This document shows, piece after piece, positions 1 through 7,705 of a stretch of DNA of 64,000 bases. Origin of the DNA: Streptomyces venezuelae (GTDB taxonomy: Bacteria; Actinomycetota; Actinomycetes; Streptomycetales; Streptomycetaceae); NCBI RefSeq assembly GCF_008642275.1, contig NZ_CP029189.1, positions 6,244,001 to 6,308,000 on the forward strand, given 5' to 3'. The notes beneath the pieces are model-generated. The model saw nothing but the letters and a program-made list of their open reading frames with translations, searched no databases and was not told where the DNA came from. A program made the position numbers and the translations under genes. How positions within the stretch are numbered: the first letter of the stretch is position 1; the number at the start of each line of letters is the position of its first letter.

Positions 1-233
1 CCTTCGTCGTCGTCATGATGCTGCTCTGCTGGGCCCTGGTGAAGGAACTCCGGGCGGACCCCGGGGCCGGACCCGCGCGCCACCACCCCCTGCACGGGAT
101 GCGGGACGCGGTCCGGGCCATGGTCGGCGACGCCATCACCGAGCAGCGGGCGGACCGCCGCCCGCTGCCCGTGGCCGGGCCAGGGAGCCGCGAGTACGGG
201 GACGGCGAAGCCCCGGGGTCCCCACAGACATGA
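1..233 (+). CDS. C-terminal end of a membrane protein (partial)
   Basis: The reading frame is open from the first complete codon (base 3) to a TGA ending at 233, so this is the 3' end of a gene that begins outside the window. The visible 76 or so residues start with a hydrophobic run (FVVVMMLLCWALV) that looks like the end of a transmembrane helix. A charged, probably cytoplasmic tail rich in Arg, Pro and Gly follows. The ATG at 15 lies inside the hydrophobic segment and has no ribosome binding site in view, so I do not treat it as the start. No family can be named from this fragment. Confidence 0.5.
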   Translation, partial: FVVVMMLLCWALVKELRADPGAGPARHHPLHGMRDAVRAMVGDAITEQRADRRPLPVAGPGSREYGDGEAPGSPQT

Positions 234-283
234 CGCCTCGGGGCCCCGCACCCCGGGCCCGGACGCCTCGATAGGGTTGCCGC

Positions 284-784
284 GTGACCACCGCAGATGA
301 CTACGCCACCTACATCGCGAGCCTGCCCCGGGTGCTGGCCGGCGCGGCCGCCCTCTACCGGGACGCCGAGGGCAGGGTCCTGCTCGTCGAGCCCAACTAC
401 CGCGAGGGCTGGGCCCTGCCGGGCGGAACCATCGAGTCGGACCAGGACGAGTCGCCGCGCACCGCGGCCCGGCGCGAGAGCGCCGAGGAGATCGGCCTCG
501 ACCTCCCCCTCGGCCGTCTTCTCGTCGTCGACTGGGTGCTGGGCCCCGGCCGCCCGCCGCTGGTCGCCTACGTCTACGACGGCGGGGTACTCGACGGGGC
601 CCAGCTCGCCGCCGTCAGGCTGCAGGAGGAGGAGCTGATCTCCTGGCGGCTCGTCGAGCCCGCCGAACTCGCCGCCCACCTGCCCGAATCGCTCGCCCTG
701 CGCGTCCAGGAGGCCTACCGGATCGCGCAGTCGGGCGAGGGCACCGCGGAGCTGGAGAACGGCCGGCGCCCGGCCGCCTCGTGA
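284..784 (+). CDS. NUDIX hydrolase
   Basis: This 166-residue protein is a single NUDIX domain, which would hydrolyse a nucleoside diphosphate linked to another moiety; the substrate cannot be read from sequence. The NUDIX box is visible at about residues 46-72, with ALPGGTIE followed by RRESAEEIGL, giving the RExxEExG metal and catalytic core. The spacing between the first glycine and the downstream Glu is two residues longer than the textbook G-x5-E. The start is a GTG at 284. The stop overlaps a possible GTG of the next frame, but the next protein more likely begins at 835. It is cytosolic, with no signal peptide. Confidence 0.85.
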   Translation: MTTADDYATYIASLPRVLAGAAALYRDAEGRVLLVEPNYREGWALPGGTIESDQDESPRTAARRESAEEIGLDLPLGRLLVVDWVLGPGRPPLVAYVYDGGVLDGAQLAAVRLQEEELISWRLVEPAELAAHLPESLALRVQEAYRIAQSGEGTAELENGRRPAAS

Positions 785-834
785 CGGGGCGCGCCGTAAC
801 ACCGGACTTACCTCGACCAGGACAGAATCAGCAG

Positions 835-1263
835 ATGATCACGATGTACGCCTGGCCCAGCACCGCCGACGGGCCCGACGCCCTCCCCATGGTGCACTTC
901 ACCACCGACCAGCAGGCCGGTGGTGAAGTCACTCCGGAAGGGACCCCGGTCTGGCTCTTCGACACCGCGATACGCGAGGGCGGCTGGGCGCAGTTCACCG
1001 ATTTCGAGAGCTGGTCCGTCCCGGCCGCCGGCTGGCAGGCCTTCTACCGCCGCGAGGACGACCTCCTCGCCGTCTCCGGACCCGGCTCCTGCGAGGGCTG
1101 GTACCAGGGCAACCTCGGCGCCGACCCCGACTGGGTGGCGGCCGCCGCCGCCCAGCAGAGCGTGGTCCTGCTCGCCGCCCCCGTCCAGCACCCCTCGCTG
1201 TACGGCTACGCCGTGGAGGCCGGAGCCGCCTTCGCACTGCTCGTCCCGCTCCTCGTCGTCTGA
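835..1263 (+). CDS. Hypothetical protein, 142 aa
   Basis: I do not recognise this family. The frame opens with a GTG at 781 that overlaps the upstream NUDIX stop by 4 bp. However, the first 18 codons have poor third-position GC and include a TTA, which is rare in Streptomyces, so I place the start at ATG 835, with AGGACAG upstream. The product is acidic, rich in Trp, Phe and Tyr (GWAQFTDFESWSVPAAGWQAF), with an Ala/Val/Leu-rich C-terminal end. There is no signal peptide or clear membrane helix apart from that last stretch. If the 781 start were used, translation would depend on the bldA tRNA. Confidence 0.6.
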   Translation: MITMYAWPSTADGPDALPMVHFTTDQQAGGEVTPEGTPVWLFDTAIREGGWAQFTDFESWSVPAAGWQAFYRREDDLLAVSGPGSCEGWYQGNLGADPDWVAAAAAQQSVVLLAAPVQHPSLYGYAVEAGAAFALLVPLLVV

Positions 1264-1272
1264 CGGGCCCGG

Positions 1273-1659
1273 TCAGGCCAGGATCTTGGCCTTGGCGCGG
1301 TCGAACTCCTCCTGCGTGATGTCGCCCTTGTCCTTGAGGGCGGAGAGCTTGTGCAGCTCGTCCGCGCTGCCGCCGGAGGCCGCCGTCTTCTGGACGTAGG
1401 ACCGGAAGGCGGCCTCGTTCTCCTGCACCTGCTTGATGTCCCGTTCGCCCATGCCCTTGCCCCTGGCGATGAGATAGACGAACACGCCCAGGAAGGGCAG
1501 GATGATCACGAAGATCAGCCAGCCCGTCTTCCCCCAGCCGCCCAGGCTGTGGTCACGGAAGATGTCCGTGATGATCTTGAAGAGCAGGAAGAACCACATG
1601 ATCCACAGGAACAGGTACAGCATCGTCCAGAAGATGTTGAGAAGCGGATAGTCGTCCAT
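1273..1659 (-). CDS. PLDc_N / SHOCT domain membrane protein
   Basis: This 128-residue protein has two hydrophobic helices at about residues 8-30 and 45-66, separated by DIFRDHSLGGWGKTGW. That is the arrangement of the phospholipase-D N-terminal membrane module (PLDc_N). A cytoplasmic helical region follows, then a C-terminal SHOCT motif (ELHKLSALKDKGDITQEEFDRAK without the first residues), a short domain thought to mediate oligomerisation. The protein should sit in the plasma membrane with its C-terminus inside. It starts at an ATG and is convergent with the gene to its left. Its role is unknown; many actinobacterial copies look alike. Confidence 0.8.
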   Translation of the reverse strand: MDDYPLLNIFWTMLYLFLWIMWFFLLFKIITDIFRDHSLGGWGKTGWLIFVIILPFLGVFVYLIARGKGMGERDIKQVQENEAAFRSYVQKTAASGGSADELHKLSALKDKGDITQEEFDRAKAKILA

Positions 1660-1731
1660 GCCGGACTCCGATCATGTAGCGGTATTCCATTCATACAACC
1701 GCTGCAAAAACTCCGCATTTCAGGACAGAAC

Positions 1732-2238
1732 TCAGACCCGTTCCCCGGACTCGAAAGCCAGCAGCCGCACCTTGCGGTCCAGCCCGCCGCCGTAGCCGGT
1801 CATCCCGCCCGACGCGCCGATCACCCGGTGGCAGGGCACGATGATGCCGACCGGGTTCTTCCCGTTCGCCAGGCCCACCGCGCGCGAGGCGTTCGGCTTG
1901 CCCAGCCGCGTCGCGAGCTCCCCGTACGACCACGTCTGGCCGTACGGGATGCGCACGAGCTGGTCCCAGACGCTGCGCTGGAACTCCGTGCCTTCCAGGC
2001 GCAGCGGCAGGTCGAACTCCGTGAGCTCGCCCGCGAAGTAGGCGGTCAGCTGGCGCGCCACCTCGGGGAACGGCTCCTCGGCCGCGGCCACCCGCTCCCC
2101 GAAGGACTCCTCGGCCGGGCGGTGGCGCTGCCCGGTCATGTAGAGACCGCTGAGGACCCCGTCCGTGGCGACCAGGGTCAGCGGGCCGTAAGGGCTGTCG
2201 ACGACGGTGTGCGTCTTGGTGCTCATGGTGGATCGCAT
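1732..2238 (-). CDS. ogt: Methylated-DNA--protein-cysteine S-methyltransferase
   Basis: This suicide DNA-repair protein removes the alkyl group from O6-methylguanine to its own cysteine. The 168-residue chain has the active-site motif PCHRV at about residues 134-138, preceded by the DNA-binding helix region (YGQTWSYGELATRLGKPNASRAVG) and the Asn hinge (ANGKNP). The start at 2238 is supported by a GAGGAG sequence 8 nt upstream; an internal ATG lies 4 codons later. It sits 12 bp downstream of the Ada/AlkA gene on the same strand, so the two are probably one transcript dedicated to alkylation damage. The Ada protein upstream lacks this domain, so the pair together supply the functions of E. coli Ada plus AlkA. 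Confidence 0.95.
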   Translation of the reverse strand: MRSTMSTKTHTVVDSPYGPLTLVATDGVLSGLYMTGQRHRPAEESFGERVAAAEEPFPEVARQLTAYFAGELTEFDLPLRLEGTEFQRSVWDQLVRIPYGQTWSYGELATRLGKPNASRAVGLANGKNPVGIIVPCHRVIGASGGMTGYGGGLDRKVRLLAFESGERV

Positions 2239-2250
2239 CTCTGGTGCTCC

Positions 2251-3735
2251 TCAGACGGGCAGGTGGTTGACGGGGTGGGTGTCGGTGGCCCACAGGTACT
2301 GGACGGCGTACGCGCGCCAGGGCCGCCATGCGGCCGCCCGCGCGGTCAGCGCCGAGGGAGTGGACGGCAGTCCCAGCCCCTGCGCCGCCCGCCGGATCCC
2401 CAGATCCGACGGCAGGAACGCGTCCGGGTCGCCGAGCGCCCGCATCGCGATCACCTCGGTGGTCCACGGGCCGAAGCCGGGCAGCGCCGAGAGCTGCGCC
2501 CGCGCCGCCTCCCAGTCACTGTCGAGGCCGAGGGCCAGCGAGCCGTCGGCCAGCGCCGAAACCAGGGTGGTCAGCGTGGCGCGCCGGCTGCGCGGCAGGG
2601 CCAGCGCCTCCGGGTCCAGCCCGGCGAGCGCCTGCGGGGAGGGGAAGAGGTGGGTCAGCCCGCCCAGCGGGTCCTCGACCGGCTCCCCGTGCGCACCGAC
2701 CAGCCGGGCCGCGTGCGTGCGCGCCGCCGCGGTGGAGACCTGCTGGCCCAGCACCGCCCGTACCGCGAACTCCGGCGCGTCGACCGTACGGGGTACCCGG
2801 CGCCCGGGAGCCTTGTCCACGAGCGGGGCCAGGAGCGGATCGGAGCGCAGCTGCTCGTCGACCGCCTCGGGGTCGGCGTCCAGGTCGAGCATCCAGCGGC
2901 AGCGGCTGATCGCGATGGTGAGGTCGCGCAGGTCGGTCAGGGCGAGCCGGCAGCCGATGTGGTCGGGCTGCGGGGTCAGCGCGACGACCCCGGTGCCGTA
3001 CGGCAGGCGCAGGGTGCGGCGGTAGGCGCCGTCGCGCCACTCCTCGACCCCGGGGACGGCGGTCGCGGCGAGGTGCCCGAAGAGGTTGTCGGGGTTGAGC
3101 GGGGCCCGGAACGGCAGCCGCAGACTGATCGTCCCCGGGATCCGGGGCGGGGCGTTCCTGCTGCGGCCGGCCTTGACGGCCCGATCCCGGAGCTCGCGCG
3201 GGGCCAGGGCGAAGACCTCGCGGACCGTGTCGTTGAAGGTCCGGATGGAAGAGAACCCGGCGGCGAAGGCCACGTCGCCCATCGGGAGCTCGGAGGTCTC
3301 GATGAGCAGCCGGGCGGTCTGGGCGCGCTGGGCCCGTGCCAGGGCCAGGGGACCGGCCCCGAGCTCGGCGTTCAGCTGCCGCTCGACCTGGCGGGTGGAG
3401 TACCCCAGCCGGGTGGCCAGACCCGGCACCCCCTCCCGGTCGACGACGCCGTCCTGGATCAGCCGCATCGCGCGCGCGACGGCGTCGGCCCGGGCGTTCC
3501 ACTCGGGCGAACCGGGACTCGTGTCGGGCCGGCACCGCTTGCACGCCCGGAACCCGGCCTGCTGGCAGGCGGCGGCGCTGGGCAGGAAGGTCATGTTCTC
3601 GACCTTCGGCGGCACGGCGGGGCAGCTGGGGCGGCAGTAGATCCGGGTGGTCAGGACGGCGGTGAAGAACCAGCCGTCGAAGCGGGCGTCCTTCGACTGC
3701 ACGGCCCTTACGCAGCGCTCGGTGTCGGTGTGCAT
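2251..3735 (-). CDS. alkA: Ada zinc domain / AraC / AlkA 3-methyladenine glycosylase fusion
   Basis: This is a regulator-enzyme fusion of about 494 residues. The N-terminus has the Ada methyl-phosphotriester zinc motif (YCRPSCPAVPPK then RACKRCRP, four cysteines). Next come an AraC-type helix-turn-helix pair (LATRLGYSTRQVERQL and GDVAFAAGFSSIRTFNDTVR), an AlkA N-terminal domain, and an HhH-GPD glycosylase domain with LPGFGPWTTEVIAMRALGD and a likely catalytic Asp in LPSDLGI. It should excise alkylated purines and, once methylated at the zinc Cys, activate its own operon with ogt. The open frame runs to 3921, but residues before MHTDTERC are low-complexity Pro/Arg sequence encoded by the palindromic array, so the start is ATG 3735. 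Confidence 0.93.
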   Translation of the reverse strand: MHTDTERCVRAVQSKDARFDGWFFTAVLTTRIYCRPSCPAVPPKVENMTFLPSAAACQQAGFRACKRCRPDTSPGSPEWNARADAVARAMRLIQDGVVDREGVPGLATRLGYSTRQVERQLNAELGAGPLALARAQRAQTARLLIETSELPMGDVAFAAGFSSIRTFNDTVREVFALAPRELRDRAVKAGRSRNAPPRIPGTISLRLPFRAPLNPDNLFGHLAATAVPGVEEWRDGAYRRTLRLPYGTGVVALTPQPDHIGCRLALTDLRDLTIAISRCRWMLDLDADPEAVDEQLRSDPLLAPLVDKAPGRRVPRTVDAPEFAVRAVLGQQVSTAAARTHAARLVGAHGEPVEDPLGGLTHLFPSPQALAGLDPEALALPRSRRATLTTLVSALADGSLALGLDSDWEAARAQLSALPGFGPWTTEVIAMRALGDPDAFLPSDLGIRRAAQGLGLPSTPSALTARAAAWRPWRAYAVQYLWATDTHPVNHLPV

Positions 3736-3815
3736 GGCTCTAGGATCCGGTGTCGCGGGACCGCCGGCTGGCGGTTTTCCGACATCAAGCCTAGCCGGGC
3801 AGCGGCGGGGGTGGG

Positions 3816-4175
3816 GGCGGGGCCGGGTCCGGCGGTGGGGCGGGGGCCGTCCGGGGTAGGCATGATTTATGGCCCCTCGGGGAGCCGGAAAGTGCTCCGG
3901 GAGTGAGGGCCAACAAATCACGTTTTACACCCCGGACGACCCCCGCCCCACCACCGGCCCCGACCCCGTCCCGCGTCGGGTACGGGCTCCTGTCGGACCC
4001 GGGGTCGGGAACGAGGGCGGGAGGGGTCGGCGGCGGGGTGGGGAGTGTCCGGGGTGTAAAACGTGATTTGTTGGCCCTCGCTCCCGAATTCCTGGGCGAC
4101 CCGGCTCAGGGGCCATAAATCATGCCTACCCCGGACACTCCCCACCCCGCCGCCGACCCCGGCCCCGACACCCCC
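3816..4175. repeat. Array of four related palindromic arms (two hairpin units)
   Basis: This 550-bp intergenic gap (3736-4289) has no credible gene; the short frames in it are mirror images of each other. It contains four copies of a roughly 60-70 bp element in alternating orientation. The arms at 3849-3877 and 4108-4136 are perfect 29-bp inverted repeats. The arms at 3905-3937 and 4047-4079 are perfect 33-bp inverted repeats. The two kinds are related to each other (both start GTCCGGGGT, contain TGATTT and end near GGCCC). A third perfect 30-bp inverted pair is 4023-4052 with 4131-4160. Arms 1+2 and 3+4 can each fold into a hairpin with a 27-28 nt loop, so the layout is two tandem palindromic units. 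It resembles a REP/BIME-type element; its function is unknown. Confidence 0.8.
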
Positions 4176-4241
4176 GCCCCCGGCGTCACCGTGCTCCGCG
4201 GACCGGCCCCGCCCAGGGAACCGCCCCGCCCAGGAATCGGC

Positions 4242-4278
4242 AGAAGGCCCCGGATGCCAAGGGCATCCGGGGCCTTCT
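4242..4278 (-). terminator. Terminator hairpin after pssA
   Basis: A perfect 17-bp stem (4242-4258 with 4262-4278) with a 3-nt loop lies 12 bp beyond the pssA stop codon. It has no strong U tail on the minus strand, which is usual for Streptomyces terminators. It probably ends the psd-pssA transcript before the palindromic array. Confidence 0.75.
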
Positions 4279-4289
4279 CACAGGTACAG

Positions 4290-5150
4290 CTAGCGCAGCG
4301 ACCCCGCTCGGGCTTCGCGGCGGTTGTGCCGGAAGGTGTTGGCCCTCCGGGTCGTCGCGAAGAGCGGAATGGTCGCCGCCATCGCGATCTGCAGGGCGCA
4401 GCCGGTCTGCAGCAGCAGCTGGCCACCCGGGGCGTCGAACGCCCAGGCCGCCAGCAGTCCCATCGCGCTGATGATCCAGCAGAGCATCGCCACGGCGAGA
4501 ACACCCCGCGGCTTGGGGTACTCGACCCGGCTCACCATCAGCCAGGCCACCCCGATGATCGCCAGCAGCGTCGGGACGAACGGCAGCTCCAGCAGCACGA
4601 TCGAGACGACCGTCAGCGCGCCGAAGGGGCTCGGCATGCCCTGGAACATGCCGTCCTTCATCGTCACGCAGCTGAATCTCGCGAGTCTGAGCACCACGGC
4701 GAGCAGCACGACGATCGCGGCCAGCGCCGACATCTTCTGGTGCGCGTCGACGGCGACCATGCCGTAGACGAGCACGAAGTAGGCCGGCGCGAGGCCGAAG
4801 CTGATCAGGTCGGACAGGTTGTCCAGCTCGGCGCCCATCGGCGAGCTGCGCAGCTTGCGGGCCACGATGCCGTCGAACAGGTCGAAGACCGCGGCGAGCA
4901 GCATCAGTATCACTGCCGTCGCGGCGCTGTTGCGGGCCATGCCCGATTCGCCACTGCCGGTGAGGTGCGGGATGAGGATTCCGGTGGTGGTGAAGTACAC
5001 CGCCATGAATCCGCACGTCGCGTTACCGAGCGTGAGGGTGTCCGCTATCGACAGCCGCAGCGAGAGCGGCATGTCGTCCTCGGCGGACTCCTCCTCGGCA
5101 GGTTCGGGAACCCAGCCGGCGGCCGGAGTCTCAGGGTCAGTCACGGTCAA
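4290..5150 (-). CDS. pssA: CDP-diacylglycerol--serine O-phosphatidyltransferase
   Basis: This integral membrane enzyme makes phosphatidylserine from CDP-diacylglycerol and L-serine. The 286-residue chain has about 7 hydrophobic helices after an acidic N-terminal tail. It carries the complete CDP-alcohol phosphotransferase motif DGIVAR-x8-G-x3-D-x3-D (FDGIVARKLRSSPMGAELD then NLSD) at about residues 94-116. The gene starts inside the end of psd (14-bp overlap), so the two are translationally linked and encode consecutive steps to phosphatidylethanolamine. The N-terminal tail (EPAEEESAEDD) is longer than in many bacterial PssA proteins. Confidence 0.93.
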   Translation of the reverse strand: MTVTDPETPAAGWVPEPAEEESAEDDMPLSLRLSIADTLTLGNATCGFMAVYFTTTGILIPHLTGSGESGMARNSAATAVILMLLAAVFDLFDGIVARKLRSSPMGAELDNLSDLISFGLAPAYFVLVYGMVAVDAHQKMSALAAIVVLLAVVLRLARFSCVTMKDGMFQGMPSPFGALTVVSIVLLELPFVPTLLAIIGVAWLMVSRVEYPKPRGVLAVAMLCWIISAMGLLAAWAFDAPGGQLLLQTGCALQIAMAATIPLFATTRRANTFRHNRREARAGSLR

Positions 5151-5793
5151 TTCGTGTCACCCCCGCGGTGGTGGCCTGACCGACCTCGACCGCGACCTCG
5201 ACGCCCTCGGGGAGGTAGATGTCGACGCGGGAGCCGAAGCGGATCAGACCGATGCGTTCGCCCTGCTCCACCTTGGTTCCGGCCGGCAGGTACGGGACGA
5301 TGCGACGGGCGACGGCGCCGGCGATCTGCACCATCTCGATGTCACCGAGTTCGGTGTCGAAGTGCCAGACGACGCGCTCGTTGTTCTCGCTCTCCTTGTT
5401 GAACGCCGGGACGAATCCGCCGGGGATGTGCTCCACGGACGTCACCGTGCCCGCGAGGGGCGCGCGGTTGACGTGGACGTTCAGCGGGCTCATGAAGATC
5501 GCGACCCGGGTCCGTCCGTCCTTCCACGGCATGATGCTCTGCACCACACCGTCGGCGGGCGAGATGACACGGCCCTGAGCGATCTCTCGCTCGGGGTCGC
5601 GGAAGAACCACAGCATGCCCGCGGCGAGCGCGGTGGCGGGCACGGCCGCCGCGGCCCAGCGTCCGGACTTGCGGGCCCGGGTGAGGCTGAGCGCCGCGGT
5701 GGCCACGGTCGGCAGGAGCCACGGCGATGCTCCGCGCGCGAGGCGTACGCCAAGGAGGCTGTCGCGAGGTGCAGAGGTTTGGCTGTGGGGCAT
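5137..5793 (-). CDS. psd: Phosphatidylserine decarboxylase (short form)
   Basis: This enzyme converts phosphatidylserine to phosphatidylethanolamine at the membrane. The 218-residue chain has one or two N-terminal hydrophobic segments (up to AAGMLWFFRDPER). It carries the conserved SPADGVVQ and MSPLNVHVNRAP motifs, and the self-cleavage site in RFGSRVDIYLP, where the Ser after Gly becomes the pyruvoyl cofactor. This FGS form is the short, actinobacterial/archaeal-type decarboxylase rather than the LGST form of E. coli. The start ATG at 5793 follows a 186-bp intergenic gap that contains its probable promoter. It overlaps pssA by 14 bp. Confidence 0.93.
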   Translation of the reverse strand: MPHSQTSAPRDSLLGVRLARGASPWLLPTVATAALSLTRARKSGRWAAAAVPATALAAGMLWFFRDPEREIAQGRVISPADGVVQSIMPWKDGRTRVAIFMSPLNVHVNRAPLAGTVTSVEHIPGGFVPAFNKESENNERVVWHFDTELGDIEMVQIAGAVARRIVPYLPAGTKVEQGERIGLIRFGSRVDIYLPEGVEVAVEVGQATTAGVTRIDRD

Positions 5794-5859
5794 GGATGAC
5801 CTTCGTAGCGGGTGATTGCCGCGCCGTAAACGGGGGGACGGGACGGCGGCTTTACTGGA

Positions 5860-5890
5860 ATGCTATCGGTTGCGCGCAACAACTGGGCAA
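5860..5890 (-). promoter_or_regulatory. Candidate psd-pssA promoter with palindromic operator
   Basis: On the minus strand TTGCCC (5885-5890) and TAGCAT (5860-5865) are spaced by 19 bp, a fair match to -35/-10 elements. The spacer contains the perfect 12-bp palindrome GTTGCGCGCAAC (5869-5880). A palindrome between -35 and -10 is where a repressor would act. The only downstream genes are psd and pssA. This is read from sequence alone; no regulator is known to me. Confidence 0.35.
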
Positions 5891-5979
5891 GCCAGAAGCC
5901 GAGTCGATGACGGTCAGCCAGTTACTGCCAGTGATCCTTTCGCAACGAACCCATGGATGATTCGCTGCAAAAGGGACTT

Positions 5980-7185
5980 TCAGCCCTGAAGCCGGTACTC
6001 CTCGAGCAGGCGTCGCCCGATGATCATTTTCTGGATCTCGGCGGTACCTTCGCCGATCAGCAGCATCGGGGCCTCCCGGTAGAGACGCTCGATCTCGTAC
6101 TCCTTCGAGAACCCGTATCCACCGTGGATACGGAAGGCGTCCTCGACGACCTCCTTGCAGTACTCGGAGGCGAGGTACTTCGCCATCCCTGCTTCGAGGT
6201 CGTTTCGTTCCCCGGAGTCCTTTTTGCGTGCTGCATTGACCATCATCGCATGGGCGGCTTCGACCTTGGTAGCCATCTCGGCGAGCTTGAACTGAATCGC
6301 CTGGTGTTCCGCGATCGCCTTGCCGAAAGTGTGGCGTTGCTGGGCATAAGAGACACCCAGTTCGAAAGCACGCTGAGCGACACCGCAGCCACGCGCCGCC
6401 ACGTTGACGCGGCCGACCTCGACCCCGTCCATCATTTGGTAAAACCCTCGGCCCGTCTGCCCGCCGAGTACCCGATTGGCCGGAATGCGCAGTCCGTCCA
6501 TGATGAGCTCGGTCGTGTCGACACCCTTGTAGCCCATCTTGTCGATCTTGCCGGGGATGGTCAGGCCGGGGCGGACCTCACCGAAGCCGGGCTCCTTCTC
6601 GACGAGGAAGGTCGTCATCGACTTGTGGGGCGCGGTGCCCTCGGGGTGTCCTTCGTCACTCCGGACGAGGACGGCCACGAGCGTGGAGCTGCCACCGTTG
6701 GTCAGCCACATCTTCTGGCCGTTCAGGACGTACTCGTCGCCGTCCTTCACCGCCTTGGACGAGATGGCCGACACGTCGGAGCCCAGCGCCGGCTCGGACA
6801 TCGAGAACGCGCCGCGCACCTCGCCCAGCGCCATGCGCGGGAGGAAGTGGTCCTTCTGCTCCTGCGTGCCGTGCTGCTTGAGCATGTACGCCACGATGAA
6901 GTGGGTGTTGATGATGCCCGAGACGGACATCCAGCCACGGGCGATCTCCTCGACGCACAGGGCGTAGGTGAGGAGCGACTCACCCAGGCCGCCGTACTCC
7001 TCCGGGATCATCAGGCCGAAGAGGCCGAGTTCCTTGAGGCCGTCGACGATCTGCTGCGGGTACTCGTCGCGGTGTTCGAGCTCGGTCGCGACCGGGATGA
7101 TCTCCTTGTCGACGAACTCGCGGACGGTCTTGAGGATCTCCCGCTGGACGTCGGTCAGCCCGGCGGTCTGGGCGAGTCGGGCCAT
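5980..7185 (-). CDS. mcd: Acyl-CoA dehydrogenase, probable (2S)-methylsuccinyl-CoA dehydrogenase
   Basis: This is an FAD-dependent acyl-CoA dehydrogenase of 401 residues. Family signatures include MIPEEYGGLG, FSMSEPALGSDVSAI (substrate/FAD-binding loop), MWLTNGG, and the C-terminal RIHGGYGFSKEYEIERLYRE with GTAEIQ. In this location, last in a row with ccr, the mutase, the lyase and the hydratase, the expected reaction is oxidation of methylsuccinyl-CoA to mesaconyl-CoA. That assignment rests on context, because the fold alone also fits other short-chain acyl-CoA dehydrogenases. The start ATG at 7185 is 2 bp after the stop of the hydratase gene. It is the last gene of the putative ccr operon. 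Confidence 0.85.
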   Translation of the reverse strand: MARLAQTAGLTDVQREILKTVREFVDKEIIPVATELEHRDEYPQQIVDGLKELGLFGLMIPEEYGGLGESLLTYALCVEEIARGWMSVSGIINTHFIVAYMLKQHGTQEQKDHFLPRMALGEVRGAFSMSEPALGSDVSAISSKAVKDGDEYVLNGQKMWLTNGGSSTLVAVLVRSDEGHPEGTAPHKSMTTFLVEKEPGFGEVRPGLTIPGKIDKMGYKGVDTTELIMDGLRIPANRVLGGQTGRGFYQMMDGVEVGRVNVAARGCGVAQRAFELGVSYAQQRHTFGKAIAEHQAIQFKLAEMATKVEAAHAMMVNAARKKDSGERNDLEAGMAKYLASEYCKEVVEDAFRIHGGYGFSKEYEIERLYREAPMLLIGEGTAEIQKMIIGRRLLEEYRLQG

Positions 7186-7187
7186 GG

Positions 7188-7700
7188 CTACTTCCCCTGT
7201 TCCTTCAGCGTGGGGCGGCCGGGCTGCTCGCCGCCGCGCTCCTTGATGTACGTCTCGGTCGGGACCATCACCTTGCGCCGGAAGACGCAGACGAGGGTGC
7301 CGTCCTGCTTGTAGCCCTTGGTCTCGACGTAGACGATGCCGCGGTCGTTCTTCGACTTCGACGGGGTCTTGTCGAGGACCGTGGTCTCGCCGTAGATCGT
7401 GTCGCCGTGGAAGGTCGGCGCCACGTGCCGCAGGGACTCGATCTCCAGGTTGGCGATGGCCTTCCCGGAGACGTCCGGCACGGACATGCCGAGCAGCAGC
7501 GAGTAGATGTAGTTGCCCACGACCACGTTCTTGCCGAAGTCGGTGGTGTTCTCGGCGTAATTGCTGTCCATGTGGAGCGGGTGGTGGTTCATGGTCAGCA
7601 GACAGAAGAGGTGGTCGTCGTACTCGGTGACCGTCTTTCCGGGCCAGTGCTTGTAGACCGCCCCGACCTCGAACTCTTCGTACGTGCGTCCGAACTGCAT
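7188..7700 (-). CDS. mch: MaoC-type dehydratase, probable mesaconyl-CoA hydratase
   Basis: This is a single hot-dog-fold MaoC hydratase of 170 residues. The catalytic region is DDHLFCLLTMNHHPLHMD (about residues 27-44), with the Asp/His residues expected for R-specific hydration, followed by FGKNVVVGNYIYSLLLGM. By position in the ethylmalonyl-CoA block it should add water to mesaconyl-CoA to give beta-methylmalyl-CoA. It lies 5 bp downstream of the lyase gene and 2 bp upstream of the dehydrogenase gene, so all are probably co-transcribed. It is shorter than double-domain Mch proteins of some other bacteria; that comparison is from memory. Confidence 0.85.
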   Translation of the reverse strand: MQFGRTYEEFEVGAVYKHWPGKTVTEYDDHLFCLLTMNHHPLHMDSNYAENTTDFGKNVVVGNYIYSLLLGMSVPDVSGKAIANLEIESLRHVAPTFHGDTIYGETTVLDKTPSKSKNDRGIVYVETKGYKQDGTLVCVFRRKVMVPTETYIKERGGEQPGRPTLKEQGK

Positions 7701-7705
7701 GACGG

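Noticed and set aside
781..834. GTG 781 as start of the second protein, giving an early TTA codon
   Set aside because: The 18 extra codons have poor third-position GC and a better ATG follows at 835, so a bldA-dependent start is unlikely.
1351..3906. 851-codon plus-strand open frame
   Set aside because: It lies opposite the SHOCT, ogt and ada/alkA genes. Its translation is Arg/Gly/Pro-rich with no domain, a typical high-GC shadow.
4063..4293. Short frame starting MICWPSLP, mirrored by one at 3921 on the other strand
   Set aside because: Both are translations of the inverted-repeat arms, so the similarity is a DNA palindrome and not a protein family.
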